41,298 nt of DNA from Clostridia bacterium (GTDB taxonomy: Bacteria > Bacillota > Peptococcia > DRI-13 > SV3-B141). The position numbers and the translations under genes were made by a program. The notes below the pieces were generated by a model, which did no database searches, was not told the DNA's origin, and was given only the letters and a program-made list of their open reading frames with translations. The DNA is taken from assembly GCA_018433015.1 (NCBI GenBank), contig JAHDSB010000006.1, positions 1 through 41,298 on the forward strand, written 5' to 3'. Shown one piece after another: positions 24,644-33,610 of this stretch; positions within the stretch are counted from its first letter, which is position 1, and the number at the start of each line of letters is the position of its first letter.

Positions 24644-25177
24644 CTAGTTTTCAATACCTTCTCTGGCCCATACTCCTTGCTGCAGATAATGCTTTATCGG
24701 CTTCATCTCCGTTACTAAATCAGCTAATTCAACTATTTCCTGGGGAGCATATCTCCCTGTTAAAATTAATTCTACCTGAGCAGGTTTTTCTTTGATGAGC
24801 TGACAAACTTCTGCAGTACTAAGCAACTCATTGTGCAGAGCTCCCATAATCTCATCAAGAATAATAATATCGCCTGTTCCCTTTTTTATATCTTGAGCTA
24901 GCTTTTGAAATTCTATGGCAGTTTTTTTCTTCAACTGCTCTTTTTCTTCCTGGCTAAGCTTCCAAAAAAATTTATCAACCTGGGCAAAACGCCTTATTTC
25001 GAAATCAGGATCTAAACGCTGTACACTTGCTAATTCACCGCTGAAAGTACCTTTTAAGAATTGATACATCTTAACTTTCAACCCCCTGCCTACGCCTCGC
25101 AAGCCAAGACCCAAGGCAGCCGTAGTTTTTCCCTTGCCTTCACCGGTATAAACTTGAACATATCCTCTTTCCAACAT
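24644..25177 (-). CDS. cobO: Cob(I)yrinic acid a,c-diamide adenosyltransferase CobO/BtuR
   Basis: A 177-aa ATP:corrinoid adenosyltransferase of the CobO/BtuR (CobA in Salmonella) type, which transfers 5'-deoxyadenosyl from ATP to Co(I) of cobyrinic acid diamide and later corrinoids. The P-loop VYTGEGKGKTTAALGLGLRG (residues about 9-28) is intact, with GDIIILDEIMGALHNELL (about 95-112) and LILTGRYAPQEIVELADLVTEM (about 136-157). The length is close to the family's usual 180-200. AAGGTGA lies 4 bases before ATG 25177. It is the last recognised cobalamin gene of the leftward array, 75 bases after cbiJ, the largest internal gap. Confidence 0.97.
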   Translation of the reverse strand: MLERGYVQVYTGEGKGKTTAALGLGLRGVGRGLKVKMYQFLKGTFSGELASVQRLDPDFEIRRFAQVDKFFWKLSQEEKEQLKKKTAIEFQKLAQDIKKGTGDIIILDEIMGALHNELLSTAEVCQLIKEKPAQVELILTGRYAPQEIVELADLVTEMKPIKHYLQQGVWAREGIEN

Positions 25178-25252
25178 AAACTCACCTTCTTCTCCTTCAG
25201 AGAGAACAAATTATCCGCTAACCTTCAGATTAATGGAAGTTTCATTTTACCC

Positions 25253-26026
25253 TTAGGTTTCTTCTTTTTCTGTTTGCAACACATATTCAATAAGCTGGTC
25301 TTTTTCTTGCATCACTACAGGATATAGTACAGCAGGCCTCTTGACCATAATCACCGGTATGCCTAATTCCATAGCGGCGGCAACTTTAGCTTCAGTTCCC
25401 CCTATTTTTCCACTATCTTTAGTTACCATCACACCGGCCTGATATTTAAGATATAGCTCTTTATTAAGCTCGAGAGAAAAGGGGCCCTGCAGCGCCACTA
25501 TTTGGGAAGGATGAAAACCTAACTTCTCGCATTTAGCTAGTACCTTGCTCTGGGGTAAAACCCGTGTTCTCAAGCGCTCAACAGGAATAACCTGACAAAA
25601 CTCTTCCAAGTGATTGCTGCCAATAGTTAAAAAAATATTTCCCTGATATTCTAAAGCTTTGTAGGCTGCTTCCGGAAAGGAATCTGCCCAAACTACGCCT
25701 TCCTTTTGTGGTGTTAAAACTGTCTCCTCCCGTTCATAACGAACGTAGTGTATTTTCATGCTACTGCAAATATCAACGGCCATACGCGATACCTGTACTG
25801 CAAAAGGATGGGTAGCATCAACGACAATAGTAATACCTTTTATGATGATCAGTTCCTCCAGATCCTGAGGTTTTAAACCACCATCGATTACTAAAACATC
25901 ATCTTTTTCCTGCAGCAAAAACTTTCCATATTCCGTTACGGTGGAAGCCATCACTTGACAGCCCTTTTGTCTCAAGGCACTCACTATTTCCCGGCCATCT
26001 TGAGTCCCTGATAATACTAAAATCAT
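25253..26026 (-). CDS. cbiJ: Cobalt-precorrin-6A reductase CbiJ/CobK
   Basis: A 257-aa reductase that uses a nicotinamide cofactor to reduce cobalt-precorrin-6A to -6B in the anaerobic pathway. The N-terminal ILVLSGTQDGREIVSALRQKG, the DATHPFA motif (about residues 88-94), GPFSLELN (about 181) and VTKDSGKIGGTEAKVAAAMELGIPVIMVKRP (last third; shown as a family signature) are characteristic. Length matches the family. The start codon overlaps the cbiH stop by four bases (ATGA), so the pair is translationally coupled. Confidence 0.96.
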   Translation of the reverse strand: MILVLSGTQDGREIVSALRQKGCQVMASTVTEYGKFLLQEKDDVLVIDGGLKPQDLEELIIIKGITIVVDATHPFAVQVSRMAVDICSSMKIHYVRYEREETVLTPQKEGVVWADSFPEAAYKALEYQGNIFLTIGSNHLEEFCQVIPVERLRTRVLPQSKVLAKCEKLGFHPSQIVALQGPFSLELNKELYLKYQAGVMVTKDSGKIGGTEAKVAAAMELGIPVIMVKRPAVLYPVVMQEKDQLIEYVLQTEKEET

Positions 26027-26763
26027 AATTTATAACCTCTGGGTGTAATCATTTTACCTTTTGCTATATATGTCTGAGAATTGCCGATTATGACCACAGA
26101 TAGCATATCTATCTCCTGCTCCAGCATTTTCTCTAAAGTTGTCACAACTTTTTCCTGTCCTTCTCGAGCGGCATTGCGCACAATCCCAACAGGTGTTTCT
26201 TTCTTCCTGTACTGCAAGAAAATGTCCCGCGCTTTATTAATATAAAAGGGTCTGCCTTTACTGCGCGGGTTATACAGGGCTGTAACAAAATCACCTTCTG
26301 CCGCACAATGTAGACGTTTTTCGATTATTTCCCAGGGAGTAAGGAGATCACTAAGGCTGATGAAAGCCGTATCGTGCATCAGGGGAGCCCCTAATACAGC
26401 TGCACCCATACTGGCCGCTGTGATGCCCGGCACTACTTCAACTTCCACAGGATTTTCCTCTTTATTGTTTAGTTCCAAGACGGGCCCTGCCATTCCATAC
26501 AAGCCGGGATCACCGCTGCTAACAAGGGAAACTATTTTACCTTCTTTAGCCAGGTCTAAGGCCTTTTGGCAGCGATCAATTTCTTTGCGCATAGAAGATG
26601 CTATAACTTCTTTTCCTGCTAACAGATCCTCAATAAGCTGTACATACAGCTTATAGCCAACTACTACTTGGCTTTCTTCTATAGCCTTTACAACCTGAGC
26701 CGTTAACTGTGCTTGCCCACCCGGTCCCAAGCCTACGATATAGACCTTACCTGCTTTATTCAA
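26023..26763 (-). CDS. cbiH: Cobalt-precorrin-3B C17-methyltransferase CbiH/CobJ
   Basis: A 246-aa SAM-dependent methyltransferase that methylates C17 and drives ring contraction. It has the tetrapyrrole-methylase fold: GLGPGGQAQLTAQ at the N-terminus, VVVGYKLYV, VSSGDPGLYGMAGPVLEL (about residues 80-97) and VEVVPGITAASMGAAVLGAPLMHD (about 103-126). The later ALYNPRSKGRP and GIVRNAAREGQ are specific to CbiH. The start is a TTG at 26763, 8 bases after AAAGGA; no ATG gives a complete fold. It is unfused, unlike CbiH60-type fusions with a ferredoxin-like tail. There is a 44-base gap after cbiG, and the 3' end overlaps cbiJ. Confidence 0.96.
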   Translation of the reverse strand: MNKAGKVYIVGLGPGGQAQLTAQVVKAIEESQVVVGYKLYVQLIEDLLAGKEVIASSMRKEIDRCQKALDLAKEGKIVSLVSSGDPGLYGMAGPVLELNNKEENPVEVEVVPGITAASMGAAVLGAPLMHDTAFISLSDLLTPWEIIEKRLHCAAEGDFVTALYNPRSKGRPFYINKARDIFLQYRKKETPVGIVRNAAREGQEKVVTTLEKMLEQEIDMLSVVIIGNSQTYIAKGKMITPRGYKL

Positions 26764-26807
26764 ACTAAAACATCCTTTCTTAAGAGAAGTAATAAACTAT
26801 ATCTTTT

Positions 26808-27869
26808 TTAGATAATTTCATAATTTTTATCAATAACTACTGCTGTGGTAATTCCAGCAAACTTCCTTTTTTCGCTTACCACCAGCGGATTATCTGCTAT
26901 AAGATAGGCGGCAGGTTCAGCTACAGCTCCTGCTCCCACTTGCTTTTTTACAAATTCAGAGCAGGGAAAATTATGTTCTACTCTTTGTATTTCCTGAGCT
27001 TTTACCCATTTTAGGGGAACTCCCAGCTCTAGTGCTGCCTCTACTAAACCGGGCTCATCCTTTTTTAACTCAATGGTAGCTAGAGCTTGAATAGTGTTTA
27101 TATTTAATCCCGTCTCCTCTACGGTTTGCTGTATAGCTTGTAGTATGTCATCCTTGCTCTTACCTTTACGGCAGCCTACTCCTATAATGACATTGCGGGG
27201 ACGCAGTATTACATAAGGAATTTCCTGGTTCTTTAGCTCACCTAATTCCTTATTTTTTTCTGTAATCAAAATAACACCCTGATAATGCCTTGCTAGTCCC
27301 TCAAGGTCATCTATAATGTCTACATTATCCGGAAACTGCGGCTTGATTTTGACGGTACTACAGAGGGCTACAGGCTTATGCTCGATAAGAGCAACTGCTA
27401 TATCCTTTAAATCTCTAATATTCTCCATGATACAACAATTTCTGCGAGCTAAATCATCCAAGGCGGGAATGCCCTCTACATCCGATGCTGTGGTAATAAC
27501 AGCTTGTCCTCCAATTTCCCGGGCAATTTCCTGAGCCAAAGCATTAGCTCCACCAAAATGCCCCGCTAAAAGAGAAATTACAAAATATCCCTTCTCGTCA
27601 ATTACAAGAACAGCCGGGTCTTCCAGCTTATTTCTGATAAGGGGAGCGATACTGCGGACAACAATCCCTGCAGCCATAATAAAAATAAGATTTGTATATT
27701 TAGGCCATATCTTTTCTATAAATATGGAGAACTTATCTTGAATATAGTTACAGGAAGCAACCTCTCCCTTATGCCGTAAAGGAATAAAAAGGTCCGCCTG
27801 GGGATAAGACTCTTTCAGTTCAAATCCCAGCTTAACAGCATCCTTCGTTAAGGCTATAATGGCTAGCAT
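26808..27869 (-). CDS. cbiG: Cobalt-precorrin-5A hydrolase CbiG
   Basis: A 353-aa CbiG, which opens the delta-lactone of cobalt-precorrin-5A and releases the C20 fragment as acetaldehyde. It is diagnostic of the early-cobalt (anaerobic) pathway. The N-domain shows FIMAAGIVVRSIAPLI (about residues 62-77), VIDEKGYFVISLLAGHFGGANALA (about 88-111) and DVEGIPALDDLA (about 128-139). The C-terminal domain shows VIIGVGCRKGKSKDDI (about 226-241) and the ending QVGAGAVAEPAAYLIA. Start ATG 27869 overlaps the cbiF end by 7 bases. Confidence 0.96.
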   Translation of the reverse strand: MLAIIALTKDAVKLGFELKESYPQADLFIPLRHKGEVASCNYIQDKFSIFIEKIWPKYTNLIFIMAAGIVVRSIAPLIRNKLEDPAVLVIDEKGYFVISLLAGHFGGANALAQEIAREIGGQAVITTASDVEGIPALDDLARRNCCIMENIRDLKDIAVALIEHKPVALCSTVKIKPQFPDNVDIIDDLEGLARHYQGVILITEKNKELGELKNQEIPYVILRPRNVIIGVGCRKGKSKDDILQAIQQTVEETGLNINTIQALATIELKKDEPGLVEAALELGVPLKWVKAQEIQRVEHNFPCSEFVKKQVGAGAVAEPAAYLIADNPLVVSEKRKFAGITTAVVIDKNYEII

Positions 27870-28618
27870 TTGGCACTCCTGTAGCCATGACTGAAGGATT
27901 TATCATAGAGCTTAGAAAGCTCGTATTCATCACCGAGAAAATCACCGACCAGAATTAACGCAGTTTTAGTTATTCCTGCCTCATTCACCTTAGTGGCAAT
28001 ATCCTTAATGGTACCTTTAACAATTTTTTGTTCCGGCCAGCTGGCCTTTTGAATAACAGCCACTGGAGTATCTTCTCTGTAACCCTGTTTCAATTCTTTT
28101 ACTACATCTTCTATCATTCCCACACTGAGAAAGATAGCAAGGGAGGCCTTATGTTGCGCAAGTCCCGCCAGATCCTGACCGGCAGGTACCGGGGTACGTC
28201 CTTCATGTCTCGTGAGTATTATCGTTTGAGAAACACTAGGCAAGGTATATTCCATCTTCAAAGCTGCTGCCGCTGCCACAAAGGAACTTACTCCCGGTAT
28301 AACTTCATAAGGAATACCCTCTTTGTTCAACTCATCCATCTGTTCCCTAATTGCTCCGTAAATACTGGGATCACCTGTATGCACGCGGGCTACTATCTGA
28401 CCTTCCCGTACACCTGTAATCATAGTTTCTACTATTTCTTCTAAATTCATGGAGGCGCTATTGTAAACTTTAGCTTCCGGCCTATGTCCCTCTAAAACTG
28501 CGGGATTTACCAAGGACCCTGCATAGATAATTACTCCTGCTTCTTCAATAATCTTTTTACCTTTAACAGTGATAAGATCCGGGTCACCAGGCCCAGCTCC
28601 AATAAAATATACCTTCAT
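27863..28618 (-). CDS. cbiF: Cobalt-precorrin-4 C11-methyltransferase CbiF/CobM
   Basis: A 251-aa SAM-dependent methyltransferase acting at C11. Signature: VYFIGAGPGDPDLITVKGKK at the N-terminus, GVIIYAGSLVNP (about residue 28), VARVHTGDPSIYGAIREQMDEL (about 74-95) and YEVIPGVSSFVAAAAALKMEYTLP (about 103-126), which together separate CbiF from the other tetrapyrrole methylases. ATG 28618 overlaps the cbiT stop by four bases (ATGA). In many Clostridia cbiL lies next to cbiT and cbiF; here the two are directly joined without it. Confidence 0.96.
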   Translation of the reverse strand: MKVYFIGAGPGDPDLITVKGKKIIEEAGVIIYAGSLVNPAVLEGHRPEAKVYNSASMNLEEIVETMITGVREGQIVARVHTGDPSIYGAIREQMDELNKEGIPYEVIPGVSSFVAAAAALKMEYTLPSVSQTIILTRHEGRTPVPAGQDLAGLAQHKASLAIFLSVGMIEDVVKELKQGYREDTPVAVIQKASWPEQKIVKGTIKDIATKVNEAGITKTALILVGDFLGDEYELSKLYDKSFSHGYRSAKC

Positions 28619-29226
28619 GCTTTTTCCCCTTTCTCTTCCTTACTTCCCCACATAATAAATACAGGATTTAACGGCTTCAAGGCGGTTTTACCTCCCAATT
28701 TGCGACCGCGGGCTACCGATACAGAAATAATATCTTCCTGAATAAAGCCTTCTTTCTTTAGGGCCTGCAGCCCCAAATAAGCAGTTTCCAGCAAGATAGC
28801 ATTTAAAACCAGAATACCTCCCGGTTTTAAGAGTTTCCGTGCTGTACCCACCATTTCCTGTAGATTTCCTCCGCTACCCCCAATCACAATTCTATCCACT
28901 TGCGGAAAATCAGAGAGGCAAGAGGGAGCTTCTCCGGCAATCACTTGTACATTGGTAAGCTTAAATTTATCACAATTCTTCTTGATTAATTCCAAGGCCT
29001 GAGGATTCTTTTCCACTGCATAAACCCGACCTTTTTTAGCTAACAGGGCACATTCCACGGTGATGGAACCTGTTCCTGCCCCTATATCTAAAACAGTACT
29101 ATCCTCCGTCAAGCGCAGCTTTGTTAAAGTTAAAGCTCTGACTTCTTCTTTGGTCATGGGAGCTTCTCCCTGAATAAAACAACAATCAGGCAGGCCCGGT
29201 GTAATTACCTTATTATTTATCATCAT
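28615..29226 (-). CDS. cbiT: Cobalt-precorrin-6B C15-methyltransferase (decarboxylating) CbiT
   Basis: A 203-aa class-I SAM methyltransferase that methylates C15 and removes the C12 acetate carboxyl. The SAM-binding motif VLDIGAGTGSITVECALL (about residues 43-60) and VYAVEKNPQALELIKKNC (about 67-84) are plain; the N-terminal PGLPDCCFIQGEAPMTKEEVRAL is typical of CbiT. It is a stand-alone protein, not fused to CbiE as in CobL. Two adjacent ATG codons (29226 and 29223) can serve as start, and GGTGAT just upstream favours the second slightly. It overlaps cbiE by about 14 bases. Confidence 0.95.
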   Translation of the reverse strand: MMINNKVITPGLPDCCFIQGEAPMTKEEVRALTLTKLRLTEDSTVLDIGAGTGSITVECALLAKKGRVYAVEKNPQALELIKKNCDKFKLTNVQVIAGEAPSCLSDFPQVDRIVIGGSGGNLQEMVGTARKLLKPGGILVLNAILLETAYLGLQALKKEGFIQEDIISVSVARGRKLGGKTALKPLNPVFIMWGSKEEKGEKA

Positions 29227-29839
29227 AAATCACCATCACACATAAATTAGCTACTTCTAAGCTTCTACACTTTTCTAAAGGCAAATCATATATTTTTTCC
29301 TCAGGATAGGAGAGATTTTCTCCTATTAGAGCTCTTTTTCCCTGTATCCTCCGACTTACTAAATAAGCAGCAATTTCTCCTGCCGGGAAACGAGGATCCG
29401 TGAGAAATGCTACTTTGGTCTTTGTTCTAATGAGTTCTTCTAAGTCCTCTATTCTGCGACCGTGAAGGCTGGTAAGCTCCGCATCCTGCCAGGGTAAAGC
29501 CCCTTTAGCAAAAAGATACTGCAAAGAACCAATACCCGGATATACCTCTAGTTCCTCCCTAGAAAAATGTCTTAGTAGAGAGGTAAGGAAGCTATAAAAA
29601 CCAGGATCGCCGGAAACAAGAACTCCTACCTGCTCTGTGGCAGCAAGTTCCTTTATTTTCTCGATTATCTCTGCAATGTTGGACTTAATATATAGCTCTT
29701 GCTTGCCTAAAGCATGAAAAAGTTTCAGATTACGTTTTCCTCCCACTAAAACCTGACACTGCGCGGCCTTTCTATGAATAATCGGCAGAATATACTCGGG
29801 ACTACCGGGTCCTACCCCCAACACATAAATCTTATTCAT
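29213..29839 (-). CDS. cbiE: Cobalt-precorrin-7 C5-methyltransferase CbiE
   Basis: A 208-aa tetrapyrrole methylase. IYVLGVGPGSPEYILPI opens the fold, VLVGGKRNLKLF follows (about residues 35-46), then GVLVSGDPGFYSFLTSL (about 75-91), VYPGIGSLQYLFAKGALPWQDAELTSLHGR (about 99-128, the CbiE-specific region) and a C-terminal VANLCVMVIYDD. It methylates C5 of cobalt-precorrin-7. GAGGAG lies 7 bases before ATG 29839, inside the end of cbiD, which it overlaps by 8 bases. Confidence 0.96.
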   Translation of the reverse strand: MNKIYVLGVGPGSPEYILPIIHRKAAQCQVLVGGKRNLKLFHALGKQELYIKSNIAEIIEKIKELAATEQVGVLVSGDPGFYSFLTSLLRHFSREELEVYPGIGSLQYLFAKGALPWQDAELTSLHGRRIEDLEELIRTKTKVAFLTDPRFPAGEIAAYLVSRRIQGKRALIGENLSYPEEKIYDLPLEKCRSLEVANLCVMVIYDDK

Positions 29840-30950
29840 GGCTAAACTCCTCTAATAATTCTCTCCCATACTGATCTACGGCTAGTAATCCTTTGCTGTT
29901 AGCAAAAAGTACAGTTCCCACTGCTGCTTTTTCTTTGATATATTGTTCTGCCTTGTGACTTACTCGGTTGGCAATAAGTTCATACATTCCGACAATATTT
30001 TCTTCCTCGAGCAGTTCCATAACAGACGTAGTTGTATTAAGTTCCAGTATCTTTCTGATAAGTTCCTGTTCTGCTCCTAAAGCTCCGGCATAAGCTGCCA
30101 TTATTTCTAAACGGGCATCGGCCACACTACTATGAGTATTAAATATCCCGGCAGATACCTTGATTAATTTCCCAATATCACCTATAAGTAAAATCTTAGT
30201 AAAACCCAACTCGGAGGCAGCCTTCAGGGCATATCCCACAAAATTGCTCATCTTAATCATAGGCTTATCTTTAAGTCCTAAGCTTTGGCAAGCAAAGTCT
30301 TCCCCATAGTTTCCAAAAATAAGGATAACTTTTTCAATATTTCGAGCGGCTAAGACTTTTAACTCTAAGTATAATGATTCCTTCCAAGCTTCTTCAGACA
30401 TAGGTTCTACTATACCTGTAGTCCCTAAGATAGATAGACCTCCTTCGATCCCGATCCGAGGATTCAAGGTTTTTTGCGCTATTTTTTCTCCTTCAGGGAC
30501 AGAAATTGTAATTTCTATTCCCTCTCCCCAGGGCAATACTTTAGCCACCTCGTCCAAAATCATTTTATAAGGAACAGGGTTAATGGCCGGACCTCCCACT
30601 TCTACAGGTAATCCCGGTTTTGTTACCCGGCCTACTCCTTTACCACCTTTAATAACGATTCCTTCTTTAGCCTTGCGGGCTGTAGCATAGATTAAAATGC
30701 CATCAGTTATATCGGGGTCATCCCCTGCATCCTTTTTCACAGCACAAGTTACAGTTCCGTTTTGTAACTCTACATCATAAAGCTGGAGCTTAAGGGATTT
30801 TCCTACAGGCAGGGTTACTTCAATTTCCTCTTTCACTTGACCCGAAAAAAGGATCTCCGCTGCGGCTTTAGCTGCTGCTGCCGCACACGTACCAGTGGTG
30901 TAACCTCTGCGCATTTCTTTCCCGTTAACCCAACGGCTTCCTAAACTCAC
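29832..30950 (-). CDS. cbiD: Cobalt-precorrin-5B C1-methyltransferase CbiD
   Basis: A 372-aa enzyme that methylates C1 and is specific to the anaerobic pathway. The family signature RRGYTTGTCAAAAAKAA is at about residues 14-30, with DAGDDPDITDGI (about 74-85), GVGRVTKPGLPVEVGGPAINPVP (about 103-125) and THSSVADARLEIMAAYA (about 270-286). The start is GTG 30950, overlapping the cbiC TGA (GTGA). Length is usual for the family. Confidence 0.97.
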   Translation of the reverse strand: MSLGSRWVNGKEMRRGYTTGTCAAAAAKAAAEILFSGQVKEEIEVTLPVGKSLKLQLYDVELQNGTVTCAVKKDAGDDPDITDGILIYATARKAKEGIVIKGGKGVGRVTKPGLPVEVGGPAINPVPYKMILDEVAKVLPWGEGIEITISVPEGEKIAQKTLNPRIGIEGGLSILGTTGIVEPMSEEAWKESLYLELKVLAARNIEKVILIFGNYGEDFACQSLGLKDKPMIKMSNFVGYALKAASELGFTKILLIGDIGKLIKVSAGIFNTHSSVADARLEIMAAYAGALGAEQELIRKILELNTTTSVMELLEEENIVGMYELIANRVSHKAEQYIKEKAAVGTVLFANSKGLLAVDQYGRELLEEFSHE

Positions 30951-31582
30951 AATTGGCCCTCCTCCACCATATAACAGATGGCATTAACTATAGCGGCAGC
31001 CACATTACTACCACCTTTACGATGTCTAGTAAGAATATGAGGTATATTAGTTTCACCTAAGAGGTCTTTAGATTCTGCTGCTCCCACAAAACCTACGGGC
31101 ACACCAATAATCACTGCCGGATTTATAATTCCGGCTTCTGTGAGTTTTAAAAGTTCTACTAAAGCGGTAGGAGCATTGCCAATAACGAAGATACCGTTTT
31201 TCTTATCTTCAGCGGCTCGCCTCATACAAGCCATAGCTCGAGTAATACCATTTTCCTTGGCAATTTGTGCTGTTTCGCTATCACTCATAAAACATTTAAC
31301 ATCAACTTGATGTTGAGCCGGTACTCGTTTATTGATTCCTGACCAGGCCATTCTGGTATCACTAACAATATGAGCTCCCTCTCGCAAAGCCTGGGCCATA
31401 GCTTGTAGGGGCTGTTGATTAAATTCCAGAATATCGGCATATTCAAAGTCGGCCGTAGTATGAATCACTCTTTTTACTACCTTTAGCTCTTGAGGAGTAA
31501 AATCTACTTTTCCTAAAATTCCTTCAATTATCTCCATACTTTTCTTTTCAATTAATTTAGGATTTGTTATAAATTCGTGCAT
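30947..31582 (-). CDS. cbiC: Cobalt-precorrin-8 methylmutase CbiC/CobH
   Basis: A 211-aa enzyme that moves the C11 methyl to C12 to give cobyrinic acid. Motifs: KRVIHTTADFEYADIL with the catalytic histidine region (about residues 35-50), IVSDTRMAWSGINKR (about 72-86), FVIGNAPTALVEL (about 138-150) and VIIGVPVGFVGAAESK (about 159-174). I start at ATG 31582, 7 bases after AAAGGA; the open frame continues to ATG 31609, but the extra residues are charged and sit on the ribosome-binding site. It follows the pduX-like kinase by 40 bases. Confidence 0.95.
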   Translation of the reverse strand: MHEFITNPKLIEKKSMEIIEGILGKVDFTPQELKVVKRVIHTTADFEYADILEFNQQPLQAMAQALREGAHIVSDTRMAWSGINKRVPAQHQVDVKCFMSDSETAQIAKENGITRAMACMRRAAEDKKNGIFVIGNAPTALVELLKLTEAGIINPAVIIGVPVGFVGAAESKDLLGETNIPHILTRHRKGGSNVAAAIVNAICYMVEEGQL

Positions 31583-31622
31583 CTTTCCATCCTTTCTTTC
31601 CCTCATCATTTAAGGATAAACC

Positions 31623-32507
31623 TTAAAAAATAGAGGGACCGCCCGCTACGGTATGAGTTAAATAGGCTTTTTCGAAATACTGAGACCATTTTTTATGCTT
31701 AAACATGGCTAAGAGTTTTTCTCCATCCTGTTGAGAGCTATCTACCAATACACCTACAACTGTGCCACTATGGGCCACATTAACACCCAAAGCTCCCTGT
31801 TTTAAAGCCACTTCGCTAACCTCTTCCAAGTATTCCTTAGGCAAAATATCCTGATTAGCCCTAGCACTCAAAAGAGCTGCTTTGCCCAGCAATTCATGCT
31901 TTTCATTATCTATTCCCTGTTTTACTAGCTGATAAGCTTGAGCTAGTTCTTCACGCTGGGCATAAATTAGAGTATCGTAATCATTTTTATGAAAATCCAA
32001 GGTATCTACCATACCTCTACCTTCTAATACGATGATTTCTAAGGAAGGGCAAGTTCCCAAAGTCTCCTGATACTTTCCTTCCACATAGTCAAAAAGAGTC
32101 AAAGCTGAAAAAATAATACTGTCTGTAGGCTCCACTGCCAAAGCAATGCGAGCAATTTCCTCATTAGTTAACTCTTGTCCGAAAAAAGCTCCTACAGCTG
32201 CTACTGCCGCCCCAATATCAGCTGTGCTGCTGGCCATACCTTTTCCCACTGGCAGCTGGCTTTCTACGCGAAAATCCAAATTTTCTAGATATCCTAAGGG
32301 AAGCTCCAAATACTGTAAGGTCTTTTCCAGCGCTTTTTGTACTTTAGGATAATAGCTTTTAAAATAATTCCTGTTCCCTTCAGAAATAGTTACTTGGGAA
32401 TATAGGTCAACAGGGTACGACAACAAAAGCTTTTTGCCCCGGATATATCCTTGAATCAATTCACCACAAGATCCCGGACATCTTGCTGATACTTGGCGCC
32501 CCCTCAT
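31623..32507 (-). CDS. pduX: GHMP-family L-threonine kinase (PduX-like)
   Basis: A 294-aa GHMP kinase. CPGSCGELIQGYIRGKKLLLSYPVDLY (about residues 10-36) and the ATP-binding LPVGKGMASSTADIGAAVAA (about 86-105) are the marks of PduX-like proteins, and the C-terminal LGVNVAHSGTVVGVL matches GHMP motif 3. PduX phosphorylates L-threonine to give L-threonine O-3-phosphate, the substrate of the CobD decarboxylase next to it. ATG 32507 overlaps the cobD stop by four bases, fitting coupled function. Other small-molecule GHMP kinases are possible on sequence alone, but the neighbour makes PduX the best call. Confidence 0.88.
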   Translation of the reverse strand: MRGRQVSARCPGSCGELIQGYIRGKKLLLSYPVDLYSQVTISEGNRNYFKSYYPKVQKALEKTLQYLELPLGYLENLDFRVESQLPVGKGMASSTADIGAAVAAVGAFFGQELTNEEIARIALAVEPTDSIIFSALTLFDYVEGKYQETLGTCPSLEIIVLEGRGMVDTLDFHKNDYDTLIYAQREELAQAYQLVKQGIDNEKHELLGKAALLSARANQDILPKEYLEEVSEVALKQGALGVNVAHSGTVVGVLVDSSQQDGEKLLAMFKHKKWSQYFEKAYLTHTVAGGPSIF

Positions 32508-33589
32508 AAAAGTTCCTCCAGGTTTTTGATAAGCCTCATGTTACTACTGCGATCTTTAATAGCTAAGCGAAAATAAGTGTTATCTAAATAGTGAAAGCTT
32601 GCAGCATTACGAATCATGATGCCTCTACTCTCCAATTTTTCTTGCAAAGCTTGCACAGTTGCACCCTTTTCCAGCAATTTTAATAAGATAAAGTTTCCGT
32701 ATGTTTCATACACTTTTAGCTTATTTAACTGAGACAATTGCTCACTAAAATAGGGTCTTTCTTTATTTATCCAGGTTCTCGTTTGCCTGATAAACTCTGT
32801 TTGTTTTAATAAAAGAGGTCCCAACAAAGCAGCCACACCATTAACTGTCCAAGGTTCTTTTCTTTCTGCTAATTTCTCTACCAAAGATGGATGGGCTACA
32901 CAATATCCTAAGCGCAAGCCCGGTAAAGCAAAAAACTTAGTAAAAGCCCGCAACACCAGGACATTTTCAAAACCATCCAGGAAATCAAGAATGCTGGTAC
33001 CGGATACATCCGGTACAAATTCAATAAAGGTTTCATCCAGCAGTACAATAGTATTTGTTTTCTGAGCTTCATTCAGAATAGTCAGCATATCATCTTTATT
33101 GATAAGCTGTCCTGTCGGATTATTCGGATTACAAAGTATTAATAAATCATAACCCTGCTTCAGTACAGACAAAAAATTAGGCAAATCCAGTTTGAACCCC
33201 AACTCTTCCCGCAGCTGATAATGAGTAATTTCACAATTATTGTTCTGTAACGCTCCTTCATACTCGCCAAAAGAGGGTACCGGAAGTAATACACGCTTAG
33301 GCTGCAAAGTTTGTACAGTCAGATATATTAATTCTGTAGCTCCATTACCCATCAGGAGATAATCCAGAGGCATCTTGGTATAAAAGGCCAGCGCCTGCCG
33401 TAATTCTGAATAATCCCGATCAGGATAACGTGTTAGTGTATCAAAATGTTCATACAAATAGTCCTTAACCACCCGAGGAAGGGGAAGGGGATTTATATTA
33501 GAACTAAAATCAAGTATATCGCTAGTATTAAAGCCATAAGTGCGTGCAACTCTTTCTATATCTCCTCCGTGAATTCTTTTGTTATCCAT
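32504..33589 (-). CDS. cobD: L-threonine-O-3-phosphate decarboxylase CobD
   Basis: A 361-aa fold-type I PLP enzyme related to histidinol-phosphate aminotransferase. DFSSNINPLPLP (about residues 26-37), MGNGATELIYL (about 80-90), LCNPNNPTGQLI (about 150-161), LLDETFIEF (about 184-192) and the PLP lysine in RAFTKFFALPGLRLGYCVA (about 213-231) are all present. It yields (R)-1-amino-2-propanol O-2-phosphate, the arm that joins to cobyric acid. Histidinol-phosphate aminotransferase would be the alternative, but the setting in a cobalamin array and coupling to the threonine kinase decide for CobD. AAGGTG lies just before ATG 33589. Confidence 0.93.
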   Translation of the reverse strand: MDNKRIHGGDIERVARTYGFNTSDILDFSSNINPLPLPRVVKDYLYEHFDTLTRYPDRDYSELRQALAFYTKMPLDYLLMGNGATELIYLTVQTLQPKRVLLPVPSFGEYEGALQNNNCEITHYQLREELGFKLDLPNFLSVLKQGYDLLILCNPNNPTGQLINKDDMLTILNEAQKTNTIVLLDETFIEFVPDVSGTSILDFLDGFENVLVLRAFTKFFALPGLRLGYCVAHPSLVEKLAERKEPWTVNGVAALLGPLLLKQTEFIRQTRTWINKERPYFSEQLSQLNKLKVYETYGNFILLKLLEKGATVQALQEKLESRGIMIRNAASFHYLDNTYFRLAIKDRSSNMRLIKNLEELL

Positions 33590-33610
33590 CTCCCACCTTC
33601 TCCCTTTCTT

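Noticed and set aside
24558-25252. Cobalamin riboswitch at the cobO end of the array
   Set aside because: Gaps are 75-86 bases and lack the conserved B12-box type core; all other internal gaps are even shorter.
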